DNA of 64,000 bases, taken from NCBI GenBank assembly GCA_003263845.1, contig JYJN01000084.1, forward strand, positions 1 through 64,000, read 5' to 3'. The translations under genes were made by a program, and so were the position numbers. The notes under the pieces are model-generated. The model saw nothing but the letters and a program-made list of their open reading frames with translations, ran no database searches and was not told the origin of the DNA. The DNA is from Vibrio aestivus (GTDB lineage Bacteria; Pseudomonadota; Gammaproteobacteria; Enterobacterales; Vibrionaceae). Shown one piece after another: positions 29,993 to 39,996 of the stretch (the first letter of the stretch is position 1; the number at the start of each line of letters is the position of its first letter).

Positions 29993-31357
29993 ATGTCTTC
30001 GACTTCCCTCTCATGGAAAGAAACGATACGCTCTTATCTTGATAGACGCCTAATGTGGGTATTCATGCTTGGGTGCTCAAGCGGTTTTCCGTGGGTGCTG
30101 ATAGGCTCAAACATGTCCGGTTGGTTAACTGATGCGGGACTTACTCGTGCCGCGATCGGATACTTTGGTAGTGTATTCGCTGTTTACGCGATTAACTTTA
30201 TGTGGGCACCTTTGGTGGATCGCGTCAAATTGCCATTACTGCATGGATGGTTAGGCCAGCGCAGAAGCTGGATCCTTCTTTGCCAAAGTTTGATTTTGAT
30301 CTGCACCCTGTTTATTGCGGGCGTCGATCCAGCAACAAATCTTATGTTTACTTCGATGCTTGCTCTAGGTATTGCAATCGCATCATCGACACAAGATATT
30401 GCGATCGATGCGTTTCGTATTGACACTTTCCCAAAGTCACAAGCTAATAAACTGCCACAAGCCTCTGCTATGGCGGTGATAGGTTGGTGGACTGGGTATT
30501 CCTTACCTGGATACTTAGCCTTTATAAATGCCGATTCAATTGGCTGGAACGGTGTTTACTATGGAATGGCGTTAATCGTTGTTGTTTTGATGATATTCAC
30601 TTTGCTAGTAGGGGAGCCGGAAACCAACCGCGAAGCATTGCAAGCTGAAGCCGAGGCGAGACACAGCAAAGTAGTCGGTTCTAAACTTGCTGCGTGGTTC
30701 TCGGTAACAGTTATTGAGCCGTTCTTGGATTTCTTCAAACGTAACGGCGTACAAGTTGCCATTACTCTACTTCTGTTTGTGTTCTTATTTAAGATTGGCG
30801 AAGCCTTCTTAGGCCGTATGTCGATCACGTTCTATAAAGAAGTCGGCTTTAGCAACGAGCAAATTGGCTATTACTCGAAGCTGATTGGTTGGGGGGCTAC
30901 GATCGTCTTCACACTCGTAGGCAGTATGTTCAATGTGAAGTTTGGTATCGTTCGTGGCTTGATGATTGGTGGCATCGCAATGGCAGGCAGTAACTTAATG
31001 TTCTCTTGGATTGCCAAAGTTGGCCCAAGTGAAACCTTGTTCCTTGCAACGATTTTGGTGGATAACTTTACTACCGCATTTTCGACCGTTGCTTTTGTTT
31101 CCTTCTTAACGGTGCTGACTGGACAAGCTTTCTCAGCCACCCAATATGCGCTTCTCGCTTCATTAGGTAACTTTGGTCGTACGACACTAGCCTCGTTCAG
31201 CGGTGAGCTGGTCGACTACCTCAACGACTGGTCGCTATTCTTCATCATTACCGCCCTAATGGTGATTCCAAGCTTAATCATGCTCTATTCACTCCGTCAC
31301 TATTTTACTGACCTTTTGGATAAAGCCAAAAAGCGAGATGAATTAGAATCTAAATAA
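29993..31357 (+). CDS. ampG: AmpG muropeptide permease (MFS)
   Basis: Inner-membrane proton-driven importer of GlcNAc-anhydromuropeptides for cell-wall recycling. It also governs induction of chromosomal beta-lactamases where those exist. The protein is 454 residues with about 12-14 hydrophobic segments. AmpG-type text includes RRLMWVFMLGCSSGFPWVLIGSNMSGWL at the N terminus, WAPLVDRVKLP and ASSTQDIAIDAFRID. It follows bolA/yajG as in enterobacteria. Confidence 0.93.
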   Translation: MSSTSLSWKETIRSYLDRRLMWVFMLGCSSGFPWVLIGSNMSGWLTDAGLTRAAIGYFGSVFAVYAINFMWAPLVDRVKLPLLHGWLGQRRSWILLCQSLILICTLFIAGVDPATNLMFTSMLALGIAIASSTQDIAIDAFRIDTFPKSQANKLPQASAMAVIGWWTGYSLPGYLAFINADSIGWNGVYYGMALIVVVLMIFTLLVGEPETNREALQAEAEARHSKVVGSKLAAWFSVTVIEPFLDFFKRNGVQVAITLLLFVFLFKIGEAFLGRMSITFYKEVGFSNEQIGYYSKLIGWGATIVFTLVGSMFNVKFGIVRGLMIGGIAMAGSNLMFSWIAKVGPSETLFLATILVDNFTTAFSTVAFVSFLTVLTGQAFSATQYALLASLGNFGRTTLASFSGELVDYLNDWSLFFIITALMVIPSLIMLYSLRHYFTDLLDKAKKRDELESK

Positions 31358-31374
31358 CCTGATAGGTTTTATTT

Positions 31375-31401
31375 AAGGGAAGCGTTCGCTTCCCTTTTTT
31401 T
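31375..31401 (+). terminator. Terminator of ampG
   Basis: Ten-bp perfect stem AAGGGAAGCG/CGCTTCCCTT with a two-base loop, then seven T. Confidence 0.88.
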
Positions 31402-31717
31402 ATTTCTAACCACAGCTAAAACTGAATTCATAATACCCACACTAACTAAATGTGTTGTTTATCCATCGTACGTATAGTTTCGAGCAAACCATTGCGCAAT
31501 CGATGGCCCACTCAAAAATTATGCAACGGTGTGAAAGTTCCATTAAAGTTTCGAAATTCGATCAGTTATGTGATCTGAATCATCAAACAGCATGAATTTT
31601 TACAGTCATTGCACTTTTAATTGAGATTTATATCGTTATCATTCTCCCCAAGTTTCGCAGCACATTAATTGCGCAGCGACGAAAAATTTCCCGTTCCAAA
31701 CGATAGAGTATTACCCC
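31402..31717. other. Long upstream region of ompK
   Basis: About 315 bases without a gene. Two weak candidate regulator sites are visible: a CRP-like half-match TGTGATCTGAATCATC (31569-31584) and a Fur-like stretch TATATCGTTATCATTCTC (31629-31646). Both are suggestions from consensus comparison only. The long AT-rich leader suits a highly expressed, regulated porin. Confidence 0.4.
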
Positions 31718-32434
31718 ATGACAAAGACACTTTTATCTCTAAGCGTAATTGCAGCAGCGGCAGCGATGCCAGCACAAGCAGAAAAGCTATACGATTTCGG
31801 TTCACTATCTCTAAACCACATCGAATGGTTTGACGCTAACCCGCACCACGAAGAACTTAAGTTTATCGAAGTTGAATACGGCGCAGGTTACACTTGGGGT
31901 TCTCACTACGGCTTCATCGATCTAGAGAAAAACCACGATGGTGATAACTCTCTTTCTGTAAAGCAGAACGTGGCAATCAATCTAGGTGAAAGCGACTTCG
32001 CTGCTTACGGTCAAGTATTCCACGCAGAATCGCTAGAAGACCGTCAAGACTTCTACTCAACTGATTGGGTTCTTGGTGTTCAGTACAACGGTTTTGATTT
32101 TGGTAAAATCATGTATAAGCCATTCCTAGGTGCTGTTTACTCAAACGCTAACGGTGTTGATGCAGAATTCAACGGTGGTATGTACGGTCACTTAATCGTT
32201 GCTCCAATCAACGAAAGCTTCACAATTACAAACTGGCACGAAACTCAGTTTGGTAAAGATGACAACTTCGACGGTGGTAAAACTTCTCAAAACGGTGCAA
32301 TTGCAGCGTGGTACCACACTAAAATCGAACACCTAGACTTCGGTCTACAGTACCGCTACGGTCACCACAAACTAGGCACTTACGCTCAGTCTGGTAACTA
32401 CGGTGCAATCTTCACAATCAAGTACAACTTCTAA
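31718..32434 (+). CDS. ompK: OmpK, Tsx-like nucleoside-specific outer membrane channel
   Basis: Outer-membrane beta-barrel of the Tsx family, 238 residues including a signal peptide ending AQA. OmpK is the receptor of broad-range vibriophage KVP40 and an abundant surface antigen in Vibrio. Family text: LYDFGSLSLNHIEWFDAN, FIEVEYGAGYTWGSHYGFIDLE, FTITNWHETQFG and the C-terminal strand GAIFTIKYNF ending in Phe, as barrels do. Codon use is strongly biased towards preferred codons, as expected for high expression. It stands alone between terminators. Confidence 0.93.
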   Translation: MTKTLLSLSVIAAAAAMPAQAEKLYDFGSLSLNHIEWFDANPHHEELKFIEVEYGAGYTWGSHYGFIDLEKNHDGDNSLSVKQNVAINLGESDFAAYGQVFHAESLEDRQDFYSTDWVLGVQYNGFDFGKIMYKPFLGAVYSNANGVDAEFNGGMYGHLIVAPINESFTITNWHETQFGKDDNFDGGKTSQNGAIAAWYHTKIEHLDFGLQYRYGHHKLGTYAQSGNYGAIFTIKYNF

Positions 32435-32460
32435 TTGTTGAACTGATTGAACAGATAGCA

Positions 32461-32488
32461 AAAATGGCGCTCTTGGAGCGCCATTTTT
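32461..32488 (+). terminator. Terminator of ompK
   Basis: Twelve-bp stem AAAATGGCGCTC/GAGCGCCATTTT with loop TTG, followed by T. Confidence 0.88.
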
Positions 32489-32547
32489 ATTGGCATCAAG
32501 CCAAGGGTTGATTATGCTTATGCCTCAGATTAACTGTTGGAATCACC

Positions 32548-33438
32548 GTGAATATTGTTGTTCTTGGCCCCGGTGCCGTCGGCTCTTTATGGGCTTATAA
32601 ACTAAAGCTCGCTGGCCACAACGTCTCTGTTTATAGTACACAAAACAACCCTACTCTCTCACTCGCGCTCGATGAGCTACCTTCACTCTCCTTCGAAAAT
32701 CAGGCTACCAATAGGCTAGCTGAAGCCGATGTGCTTTTGATTACTGTCAAAGCTTGGCAAGTCGAAGCCGCTATCAAACCGCTGATTAAACACATTGATG
32801 AACGATGTATTGTCGTGTTTATGCACAACGGCATGGGTGCTGTTGATACCGTTGCACCACTCTTGGAGCGAAACCCTTTAGTCCTTGCTACCACGACTCA
32901 CGGCGCTTATAAGCCTAGTCGTGAGAAAGTTCTTCACACTGGGCACGGCAACACGCTTTTGGGTGGTTACAACTCAAAAGGAAGCCAATGCAGTTTTTTA
33001 GCCGAGGTGTTCAATCATGCGCTCGCCGACTGCCAATGGACAGAAAACATCAATCTCGCACTGTGGAACAAACTGGCGATTAACTGTGCGATTAATCCGT
33101 TAACGTCTATTGAACAATGCAAAAATGGCGAGCTAGCGAGCGAGCAATACCAAGAAAAGCTTAGCCAAATCATTGATGAAGTGTGCCAAGTCATGCACGC
33201 TGAAAAGCTTCCTATTACCCGTGATAAGCTAGAACAAACCGTGCTTCAAGTAATTCATGCGACGGCTGAAAACTACTCTTCTATGCGCCAAGATGTTTTC
33301 TATCAGCGCAAAACCGAGATAGACTTTATAACAGGCTATCTGTTGGCTTCGGCGAAGCGATACAATATTTCAGCGCCAACCAATCAAGCCCTTTACGACA
33401 ACATCAAAACAATCGAAAACAGTTGGACTCAATCATGA
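32548..33438 (+). CDS. panE: 2-dehydropantoate 2-reductase (ketopantoate reductase)
   Basis: NADPH-dependent enzyme of pantothenate/CoA synthesis, 296 residues, starting at GTG 32548. The Rossmann fold starts at once (VVLGPGAVGSLWAYKL), with KAWQVEAAIKPL near residue 71 and the catalytic Lys region LWNKLAINCAINPLTSIEQCKNGEL near 173. Its stop overlaps the yajL start (ATGA), so it begins a three-gene operon panE-yajL-csdA. Confidence 0.92.
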   Translation: MNIVVLGPGAVGSLWAYKLKLAGHNVSVYSTQNNPTLSLALDELPSLSFENQATNRLAEADVLLITVKAWQVEAAIKPLIKHIDERCIVVFMHNGMGAVDTVAPLLERNPLVLATTTHGAYKPSREKVLHTGHGNTLLGGYNSKGSQCSFLAEVFNHALADCQWTENINLALWNKLAINCAINPLTSIEQCKNGELASEQYQEKLSQIIDEVCQVMHAEKLPITRDKLEQTVLQVIHATAENYSSMRQDVFYQRKTEIDFITGYLLASAKRYNISAPTNQALYDNIKTIENSWTQS

Positions 33439-34034
33439 CCAAAAAAGTACTTGTCCCTATTGCTCCTGGCACCGAAGAAATGGAAGCCATCACTATCATC
33501 GATATGATGGTGCGAGCAGGCTATGACGTCACCGTCGCCAGCGCAGATTTTGATGGTCAATTAACAATGAAGGCCTCACGCGGTGTCACGTTAACCGCAG
33601 ATTGTAAGTTGGTGGATATTGCCGATGAAGAATTTGATGCTGTCATCCTACCGGGCGGCGTTGAAGGCGCAGAAAACTTCCGTGACAGCACTGTGTTGAT
33701 GGAGATCGTAAAACAGCAGATGTACGACAGGCGATTAGTCGCCGCAATTTGCGCAGCGCCTGCCCTTGTCCTTCAACATCATGGGCTATACCCGAATGCC
33801 ATCATGACAGGGCACCCAAGTTTTGAATCTTACTTTCCAGCGTCTAACTGGCGAGTAAAGCGTGTTACTTACGATATCAATGACAACGTATTAACCAGTC
33901 AAGGCCCAGGTACTGCACTAGAGTTTGCCATGGAGATCATCATCCTGCTCTCTGGAAAAGCGCATGCTTGGACTGTTGCTGAGCCTATGGTGACGATTCC
34001 AACCCTGCAATACCATAAACTGGGTGACGCGTAA
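33435..34034 (+). CDS. yajL: YajL/DJ-1 family protein deglycase-chaperone
   Basis: Cytosolic DJ-1 superfamily protein of 199 residues, implicated in protection of proteins from oxidative and carbonyl stress (the deglycase activity is disputed). The reactive cysteine is in the nucleophile elbow AAICAAPALVL near residue 105. An N-terminal PGTEEMEAI carries the conserved Glu. The start ATG 33435 overlaps panE; its stop overlaps the csdA start (TAATG). Confidence 0.93.
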   Translation: MTKKVLVPIAPGTEEMEAITIIDMMVRAGYDVTVASADFDGQLTMKASRGVTLTADCKLVDIADEEFDAVILPGGVEGAENFRDSTVLMEIVKQQMYDRRLVAAICAAPALVLQHHGLYPNAIMTGHPSFESYFPASNWRVKRVTYDINDNVLTSQGPGTALEFAMEIIILLSGKAHAWTVAEPMVTIPTLQYHKLGDA

Positions 34035-35244
34035 TGCTTGATGTACAAGCAATAAGAAACCAGTTTCCAGCTTTAGTGCAAACTGTTAATGATCAACCTC
34101 TGGTTTATCTCGACAGTGCTGCTACCACTCAAAAGCCTCAATGCGTCATCGATGCTATCAGCCATTACTACAGTCAACAAAACGCTAATGTACATCGTGG
34201 TAGCCATAGCTTAACGGCAAAAGCCACCAGCGAATTTGAGTCTGCTCGTCAATGCATGGCGAATTTTATTGGCGCATCATCGAGTAAAGAGATCATCTGG
34301 ACAAGAGGCGCAACCGAGGCCATTAACCTTATCGCTCAAACCTATGCTCGTAGTACGTTAAAAGCGGGGGATGAAATTCTTGTTAGTGAGATGGAACATC
34401 ACGCCAATATTGTACCTTGCAGATTGTCGCTGAGCAGACTGGCGCTAAAGTCATTAAAATCCCAATGACAGCAGAGTGTCAGTTCGATTTTGATGCTTAT
34501 AAATCTCTTATCTCCGAGAAGACCCAAATCGTAGCGCTGGCTCAAGTGACTAATGTCACTGGCACTCGTCAGCCAATCGAGGCAGCCATTGAGCTGGCAC
34601 ATCAATATGATGCAATCGCGGTAATTGATGGTGCACAAGGCATTGTTCATGAAAAGGTTGATGTACAGAAGCTAAACGCGGATTTCTATGTATTTTCAGG
34701 GCACAAGCTCTTTGCTCCGGCTGGTATTGGCGTGCTATATGGCAAGCAGTCACTGTTAGAATCTATGCCTCCATGGCATGGTGGCGGAAAAATGGTGGAG
34801 TCGGTGTCTTTCGAACAAACCACCTTTACTCAACTGCCTGGAAAGTTCGAAGCAGGAACGCCAAATGTCGCAGGTGCGATTGCCTTGGCTGAAGCTGTCA
34901 CTTGGTACCAATCTTATGAGTTAAAAGAAGTCGAAGCACACATCCACCAACTGCAAGCTTCATGTTATGACGCACTAAAGAGCATCGAAGATATCGACAT
35001 TCTTGGCTACCAACCAAACTCGAGCGTTGTTACTTTCGTGATTGATGGCGTACACCACCAAGACATTGCTACTTTGCTCGATCAGCAGGGTATTGCCGTT
35101 CGCGCGGGTAATCACTGCGCTCACCCTCTAATGGATGCGCTGGGTGTAAAAGGCACGGTGAGAATTTCTTTCGCCATCTACAATACCCTGCAAGATGTAG
35201 AGCGAGTAGTGCAGGCCATCGAAAAAGCCGTTGATATGCTGTAA
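34034..35244 (+). CDS. csdA: Cysteine desulfurase, CsdA/SufS type (one frameshift)
   Basis: PLP enzyme that moves sulfur from cysteine onto its active-site Cys and then to CsdE. The PLP lysine is in VFSGHKLFAPAGIGVLYG and the catalytic cysteine in RAGNHCAHPLMDALG near the C terminus. The frame breaks at about 34419: a lost G, restored as HHANIVPWQIVAEQTGAKV, giving about 403 residues (E. coli CsdA 401). Its partners csdE and tcdA (csdL) lie immediately beyond the convergent terminator. Confidence 0.92.
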
Positions 35245-35311
35245 GCCACTAGCAACCGGTTATTGAAAGCCATACACTCCTAGCGCATTCGCAGTAAAAA
35301 CTGCCCCAATT

Positions 35312-35345
35312 AAAAAAGGCTTGCCAATGTTGGCAAGCCTTTTTG
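35312..35345. terminator. Bidirectional terminator between csdA and csdE
   Basis: Stem GGCTTGCCA/TGGCAAGCC (35318-35326 with 35331-35339), flanked by A6 and T5. Confidence 0.88.
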
Positions 35346-35368
35346 TTTACTGTAATACGATTAACTCG

Positions 35369-35797
35369 CTATTGCGCTACGCTCTTTATCTGTTCCACAA
35401 TCGCTTTCAGGCCATTGCCACGGGAAGGGCTAAGGTGTGCAATCAAACCAAGCTGGTCGAAATAAGCGTCAATATCGAACGCTTTAATCTCATCACTGGT
35501 TTTGCCGTTAAACGCAGCTAAAACCAAAGCAATCAGCCCACGAACAATGCGCGCATCAGAGTCGGCACAGAATTGCCAGACATCACCTTGCTGCTGACTA
35601 ACAAGCCATACCGAGCTTTCACATCCAGCTACCGTAACTTCAGAAGATTTAAGCTCTTCTGGCATTTTAGGCAGTTTTTTACCCCATTGTATAACCTGAC
35701 GGTATCTGTCTTCCCAGCCTTTCAAATCTTGCATCGCAGCAGCAATTTGGTCGCTATTAATATCACTGCCAAATGGGTTTTGAGGGAAATCGAACAT
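35369..35797 (-). CDS. csdE: Cysteine desulfuration (sulfur acceptor) protein CsdE
   Basis: SufE-like sulfur acceptor for CsdA, 142 residues. The acceptor cysteine is in SEVTVAGCESSVWLV near residue 59. The LSPSRGNGLKAIVEQIK C-terminus is standard for the family. It lies eleven bases downstream of tcdA on the same strand. This agrees with the E. coli csdA-csdE-csdL group, in which persulfide from CsdA passes through CsdE for tRNA modification. Confidence 0.93.
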   Translation of the reverse strand: MFDFPQNPFGSDINSDQIAAAMQDLKGWEDRYRQVIQWGKKLPKMPEELKSSEVTVAGCESSVWLVSQQQGDVWQFCADSDARIVRGLIALVLAAFNGKTSDEIKAFDIDAYFDQLGLIAHLSPSRGNGLKAIVEQIKSVAQ

Positions 35798-35808
35798 TCT
35801 GATTGAGC

Positions 35809-36618
35809 CTAATTTGAGTACTTTTGAATGAGTTTTTCAACAATACGCGATACAGCGACAAAGCCAAAGGTTGCAGTAACCACGGTTGCAGCGCCAAAAC
35901 CACTCGCACAATCCATTCGCTTTGGACCTTCAGCCGTTGATTTAACGCCGCATACCGAGCCATCTGGCTGTGGATACTTTAACTGCTCTGTGGAAAACAC
36001 GCACTCAATACCAAACTTGCGTTGTGGATTCTTCGGGAAGTTGTGAAGGCGACGCAATGTATCCTTGAGCTTTTTCGCCAAAGGATCTTGAATCGTCTTG
36101 GTCAGATCAGCCACTTTAATTTGTGTCGGGTCTACCTGACCACCAGCACCACCTGTGGTGATCACTTTAATCTTGTTGCTTCGACAATAAGCAAGTAGCG
36201 ATGCTTTAGCTTTTAGACTGTCGATCGCATCTAACACGTAGTCATAATCTTTGGTTAGATACTCATGTTGGTTATCTGGCGTGATGAAATCATCAATCAG
36301 ATTGACCTTGCATTCTGGATTGATCAATTTGATACGCTCAGCCATCACTTCAATTTTACTCTGCCCGACAGTACCTGACATTGCATGAATTTGACGGTTA
36401 ATGTTAGTCACACATACGTCATCCATATCAATCAGAGTAATTTCACCAATACCCGTTCTAGCTAGCGCCTCTGCAGCCCATGAACCTACGCCACCGATAC
36501 CAATAACACACACATGAGCGGCGCGAAGGATCTCTACCTCGCTGTGCCCATAGAGTCGTCGAGTACCACCAAAACGTTGGTCGTAACTGTCTGAAGCTGG
36601 CGTATCAAGTTGTCGCAT
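35809..36618 (-). CDS. tcdA: tRNA cyclic N6-threonylcarbamoyladenosine dehydratase
   Basis: E1-like ATP-dependent enzyme (formerly CsdL) that cyclises t6A at tRNA position 37 to ct6A. From ATG 36618 it has 269 residues; alternative in-frame starts lie up to 36645, inside the terminator tail of mltA. Rossmann nucleotide-binding VIGIGGVGSWAAEALARTGIGEITLIDMD is near residues 37-65. LDAIDSLKAKASLLAYC and ITTGGAGGQVDPTQI follow, with the dehydratase-specific C-terminal tail. Confidence 0.93.
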   Translation of the reverse strand: MRQLDTPASDSYDQRFGGTRRLYGHSEVEILRAAHVCVIGIGGVGSWAAEALARTGIGEITLIDMDDVCVTNINRQIHAMSGTVGQSKIEVMAERIKLINPECKVNLIDDFITPDNQHEYLTKDYDYVLDAIDSLKAKASLLAYCRSNKIKVITTGGAGGQVDPTQIKVADLTKTIQDPLAKKLKDTLRRLHNFPKNPQRKFGIECVFSTEQLKYPQPDGSVCGVKSTAEGPKRMDCASGFGAATVVTATFGFVAVSRIVEKLIQKYSN

Positions 36619-36635
36619 ATTGAAGGTCCACATCT

Positions 36636-36669
36636 GTAAAAACAAAGAGTGCGTTTTATACGCACTCTT
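36636..36669 (-). terminator. Terminator of mltA
   Basis: Nine-bp stem AAGAGTGCG/CGCACTCTT (36645-36653 with 36661-36669), followed on the minus strand by TGTTTTT. It separates mltA from tcdA. Confidence 0.8.
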
Positions 36670-36717
36670 GGGTAAAAAGTCTAGGTATTCAGGCTAGAGC
36701 CTGTTGACCTAAAGAAA

Positions 36718-37820
36718 CTAATCCTTTTTCTCAGGAGAAAGCAACCATGGTGATTGAGTTGGTGAGTTCTCTAAACCCAATTTCCATACTCGACCAAAGT
36801 GACGGTAATGCCCGGCATCAATACCCGCTCTTGCGCCAATACCATGGTACAAATCTAAGTGGTTTTGCTTCACAGCGCCGCCAGTATCGAGAACAATAAG
36901 CAAGCGCAGTTGATGTGCGCCACTCCAAGTACCGTCCGCATTTAATAGAGGAACTTCTGCTAGAATCGGCGTTCCCATTGGGAACAAGCTACGGTCGCCT
37001 GCTACTGAAGCCATTGGCAATAATGGAATACCCGCCGTACCCGTTACCGGAGCCGCCGCTTTAGGTTGGAAGAACACAAACGAAGTGTTTTGCTCAAGCA
37101 CCTCTCGAACCACCTCATCATCGTTGGCTAAAACCCACTTTTTGATCGCTTTGAGAGACATCTCTTCACGAGGACTTCGCCGCGCTCTATCAGTACTCGG
37201 CCAATACTCACGTAAGCTTTGTTATTTTTACCTGCGTAAGCGAAGTATTCCAACGTATCATCGTCTTCGAAATGAACGTAGCCGCTACCCTGCACTTCCA
37301 TAATAAATGGGTCGATACGATTTGCCGCATAGCCAAGCTCTAGCCCTTGGCCTTCTAACGCGCCGTTATAGATCTCAGCTCGTGTTGGGCAATCATCACT
37401 GCATTCTGGTAAACCATACACCGGATATTTGAATTCTTCATTTGGCTCATGACGCAATTCCATCACCGGAGAGAAGTAACCTGTGAACATCACATTGCCC
37501 TGGCTATCACCACCCGCTAATTGCGCAGCTTGAACACCATAACTTGCTAACTCATTCGGATCGCCGCTTTGCATTGCCCAGTCACTCAATTGACGATACA
37601 AAGGCTCATAGATTGCAGCCATAGATGGTGAACGGGTGGTCACCTCATCAGCTTGGCTATTAAACTTGGTAAAATCGGTAGGGACATTCGTCTCAATAAC
37701 TTCAACTTGATTGAGAGGCTTGGAGAACTCGCCATCGAGGTATTGTTGCGCACGCTCAGTAGACTGAGCACAACCAAAAAGCATGGCTACGCATGCAAGT
37801 GGAGTAAGCTGTTTAATCAC
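36718..37820 (-). CDS. mltA: Membrane-bound lytic murein transglycosylase A (one frameshift)
   Basis: Outer-membrane lipoprotein that cleaves peptidoglycan to anhydromuropeptides. Lipobox LFGC at Cys 17. The body shows FTGYFSPVMELRHEPNEEFKYPVYGLP and MEVQGSGYVHFED. The catalytic Asp lies in VLDTGGAVKQNHLDLYHGIGARAG near the C terminus. The frame breaks at 37172-37173: one lost C, restored as ERGEVPREEMSLKAIKKWV, giving about 367 residues (E. coli 365). Its products feed AmpG, encoded about 6 kb away. Confidence 0.92.
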
Positions 37821-37889
37821 AAATAGATATCCTTAAATTGAGTCATTTGAGCATGACAAACTCTCTGATAAATCTCAATCGTATTAAGG

Positions 37890-38312
37890 CTACCTGACAC
37901 CAATTTTATGGTTTTCTAACAATTTAAAGGTCGGGTTATAGTGTTCATCCGATTCCAACATCATTTCAGTGTTAGATTCATTGCGCATTTTATAACGATA
38001 CTCTTCCCCACCTGCAGAGTAGGAGAAATACCATCCGTCGTATTCAAAATGGGTCGAAACCAAATTTCCGTCTACCGCTACGCCTTTGGAGCTCAAGGTT
38101 ATTTTTTGCACTGCGTAACTTGCTACACCTTGCTCAACCCATACTCCATAGATCTCTTTCTTTGGAAAAATGTGACTCATCATTCTGTCATACACTGTTG
38201 CATATAATATTATCGTCACCACAACGCCAATGAGAACAATCGAAATCAGAATCTTTTCAATGGATTTCTTGGGTTGACCACCCAACTTATCTTGCTTCAT
38301 CGCTTTGCTCAT
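37890..38312 (-). CDS. DUF2850-type membrane-anchored protein of unknown function
   Basis: 140 residues. A basic N terminus, one membrane helix (about residues 19-41, ILISIVLIGVVVTIILYATVY) and a periplasmic domain with IYGVWVEQGVASYAVQKITL and an EYDGWYFSYSAGGEEYRY segment. The pattern matches DUF2850 proteins found in vibrios, whose role is unknown. It is expressed on its own upstream of mltA and divergent from argA. An AGG ribosome site precedes the ATG at 38312. Confidence 0.72.
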   Translation of the reverse strand: MSKAMKQDKLGGQPKKSIEKILISIVLIGVVVTIILYATVYDRMMSHIFPKKEIYGVWVEQGVASYAVQKITLSSKGVAVDGNLVSTHFEYDGWYFSYSAGGEEYRYKMRNESNTEMMLESDEHYNPTFKLLENHKIGVR

Positions 38313-38397
38313 ATTGATACCTTAGGAGGGCTTTCAAGCCACCCCAACTTCAAAGTCTGTTTCTGCCCTTTTAGACCCCAAAAAAACAATTTACAAA

Positions 38398-38432
38398 TGA
38401 ATATAAATACAATATGTTCATATAAATATTCA
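38398..38432 (+). promoter_or_regulatory. Paired ARG boxes (ArgR operator) of argA
   Basis: Box 1, TGAATATAAATACA (38398-38411), differs by one base from the TGAAT-N4-ATTCA core. Box 2, CATATAAATATTCA (38419-38432), has a perfect right half and a weaker left half. Their centres are 21 bp apart, the spacing ArgR hexamers need. They lie 17-51 bases before the argA start, so arginine-dependent repression is predicted. Confidence 0.7.
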
Positions 38433-38448
38433 CTAAGAGCATAGCCAA

Positions 38449-39786
38449 TTGAAAATTCGTAGTACCGCTTTAGTCAAAGGTTTTCGCCAATCGACCCCTT
38501 ATGTGAATGCACACCGTGGAAAAACCATGGTGGTCATGCTTGGGGGAGAAGCGGTTGAAAACAAAAATTTCTCTAACATTATTAGCGACCTTGCATTGCT
38601 GCACAGTCTGGGCGTTAAAATTGTTTTAGTTCATGGTGCTCGCCCACAGATCAATCGCATCTTAGAAGCAAATCAATACCAAACGCCCTATCACAAAGGG
38701 GTGAGAGTCACTGACGAGAAAGCGCTTAACTTAGTGATGCAAGCTGCAGGTCAGCTTCAACTTGCCATTACAGCTCGCTTGTCAATGAGCCTCAACAATA
38801 CACCAATGGCCGGTACCCAGCTTAATGTGATGAGCGGTAATTTCATTACCTCTCAACCATTAGGTATAGATGATGGTGTGGATTACTTCCACAGCGGACG
38901 TATCCGCCGCATTGATATCGAAGGCATTAATAGGACCCTAGAACAGGGGTCAATTGTACTGCTCGGTCCAATAGCAAGCTCAGTGACTGGCGAGTCATTT
39001 AACCTACTTTCTGAAGAAGTGGCGACTCAAGTCGCGATCAAACTGGGAGCAGACAAACTCATTGGCTTCTGTTCAGAACAAGGGGTTATCGACGAAAACG
39101 GCAATGCGGTAGCTGAGCTTTTACCAAATCAAGCGGAAAAGATTCTGCAGCACTTACAATCTGGCGAAGGTTCTTGCGACTCTGCTAGCACAGGCACGCT
39201 TCGCTTCCTGCGCGCTTCCATCGCCGCTTGCCGAGCAGGCGTACCTCGAAGTCACTTGGTGAGCTACAAAGAAGATGGCGCACTTATCCAAGAGCTGTTC
39301 TCCTTTGACGGTATCGGTACTCAAGTGGTCACAGCCAGTGCCGAACAAGTACGAAACGCTTCAATTAATGATATCGGTGGTATCTTGGATCTCATTCGTC
39401 CGCTTGAGCAGCAAGGTATCTTAGTGAGACGATCTCGCGAGCAGTTAGAACAAGAGATTCACCAGTTCACCATCATTGAAAAAGATGGATTGATTATTGG
39501 ATGTGCGGCGCTTTACCCATACAAAGAAGAGCGTATGGCGGAAATGGCCTGTGTGGCGATTCATCCAGAATACCGTGATGGTAACCGCGGACTGTTGCTA
39601 CTCAATCACATGAAGCTGCAGTCAAAATCTCAAGGCATTGAACAGATCTTCGCTTTGACAACGCACAGCCTACACTGGTTCAGAGAGCAAGGCTTTATGG
39701 AGATAGAAGTTGAAAGTTTGCCGACCACTAAGCAAAATCTGTATAACTATCAACGACGCTCAAAAGTTCTCTCTTTAAAGGTATAA
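38449..39786 (+). CDS. argA: N-acetylglutamate synthase
   Basis: First enzyme of arginine synthesis; acetylates glutamate and is feedback inhibited by arginine. 445 residues: an N-terminal amino-acid-kinase-like regulatory domain ([14 protein letters not shown]..., [14 protein letters not shown]) and a C-terminal GNAT acetyltransferase domain ([36 protein letters not shown]). The start codon is TTG at 38449, with AAGAG upstream; no in-frame ATG fits. It follows paired ARG boxes. Confidence 0.94.
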   Translation: MKIRSTALVKGFRQSTPYVNAHRGKTMVVMLGGEAVENKNFSNIISDLALLHSLGVKIVLVHGARPQINRILEANQYQTPYHKGVRVTDEKALNLVMQAAGQLQLAITARLSMSLNNTPMAGTQLNVMSGNFITSQPLGIDDGVDYFHSGRIRRIDIEGINRTLEQGSIVLLGPIASSVTGESFNLLSEEVATQVAIKLGADKLIGFCSEQGVIDENGNAVAELLPNQAEKILQHLQSGEGSCDSASTGTLRFLRASIAACRAGVPRSHLVSYKEDGALIQELFSFDGIGTQVVTASAEQVRNASINDIGGILDLIRPLEQQGILVRRSREQLEQEIHQFTIIEKDGLIIGCAALYPYKEERMAEMACVAIHPEYRDGNRGLLLLNHMKLQSKSQGIEQIFALTTHSLHWFREQGFMEIEVESLPTTKQNLYNYQRRSKVLSLKV

Positions 39787-39882
39787 GCAGATATTCTCAC
39801 TTATAAAACAAAATAAAACCAGTTTCATAATATTTAGATCAATATTTACTTTTAATGGTATGAGATATTGGTTAATATTCAC

Positions 39883-39945
39883 GCTCCTCAACTTTGAGGA
39901 GCTGCCTTTCGGGGTCATTGGACTCTTTGCCTAACTCAGTTGGGC
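39883..39945 (+). other. Hairpin-rich leader upstream of the 59-codon ORF
   Basis: A perfect 9-bp inverted repeat GCTCCTCAA/TTGAGGAGC with a two-base spacer (39883-39902) and a second 7-bp stem GCCTAAC/GTTGGGC with loop TCA (39929-39945). Neither has a T run, so they do not look like terminators of argA. They lie 50-115 bases before a small ORF and may form a structured 5' leader. Confidence 0.5.
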
Positions 39946-39996
39946 CCGCATGGATTGCCTTAAACACTAAAACAAGTCGATAAGAGCAAAAAGTCT

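Noticed and set aside
31629..31646. Fur box upstream of ompK
   Set aside because: The similarity is partial and AT-rich leaders give such matches by chance; mentioned only as a weak suggestion in the intergenic entry.
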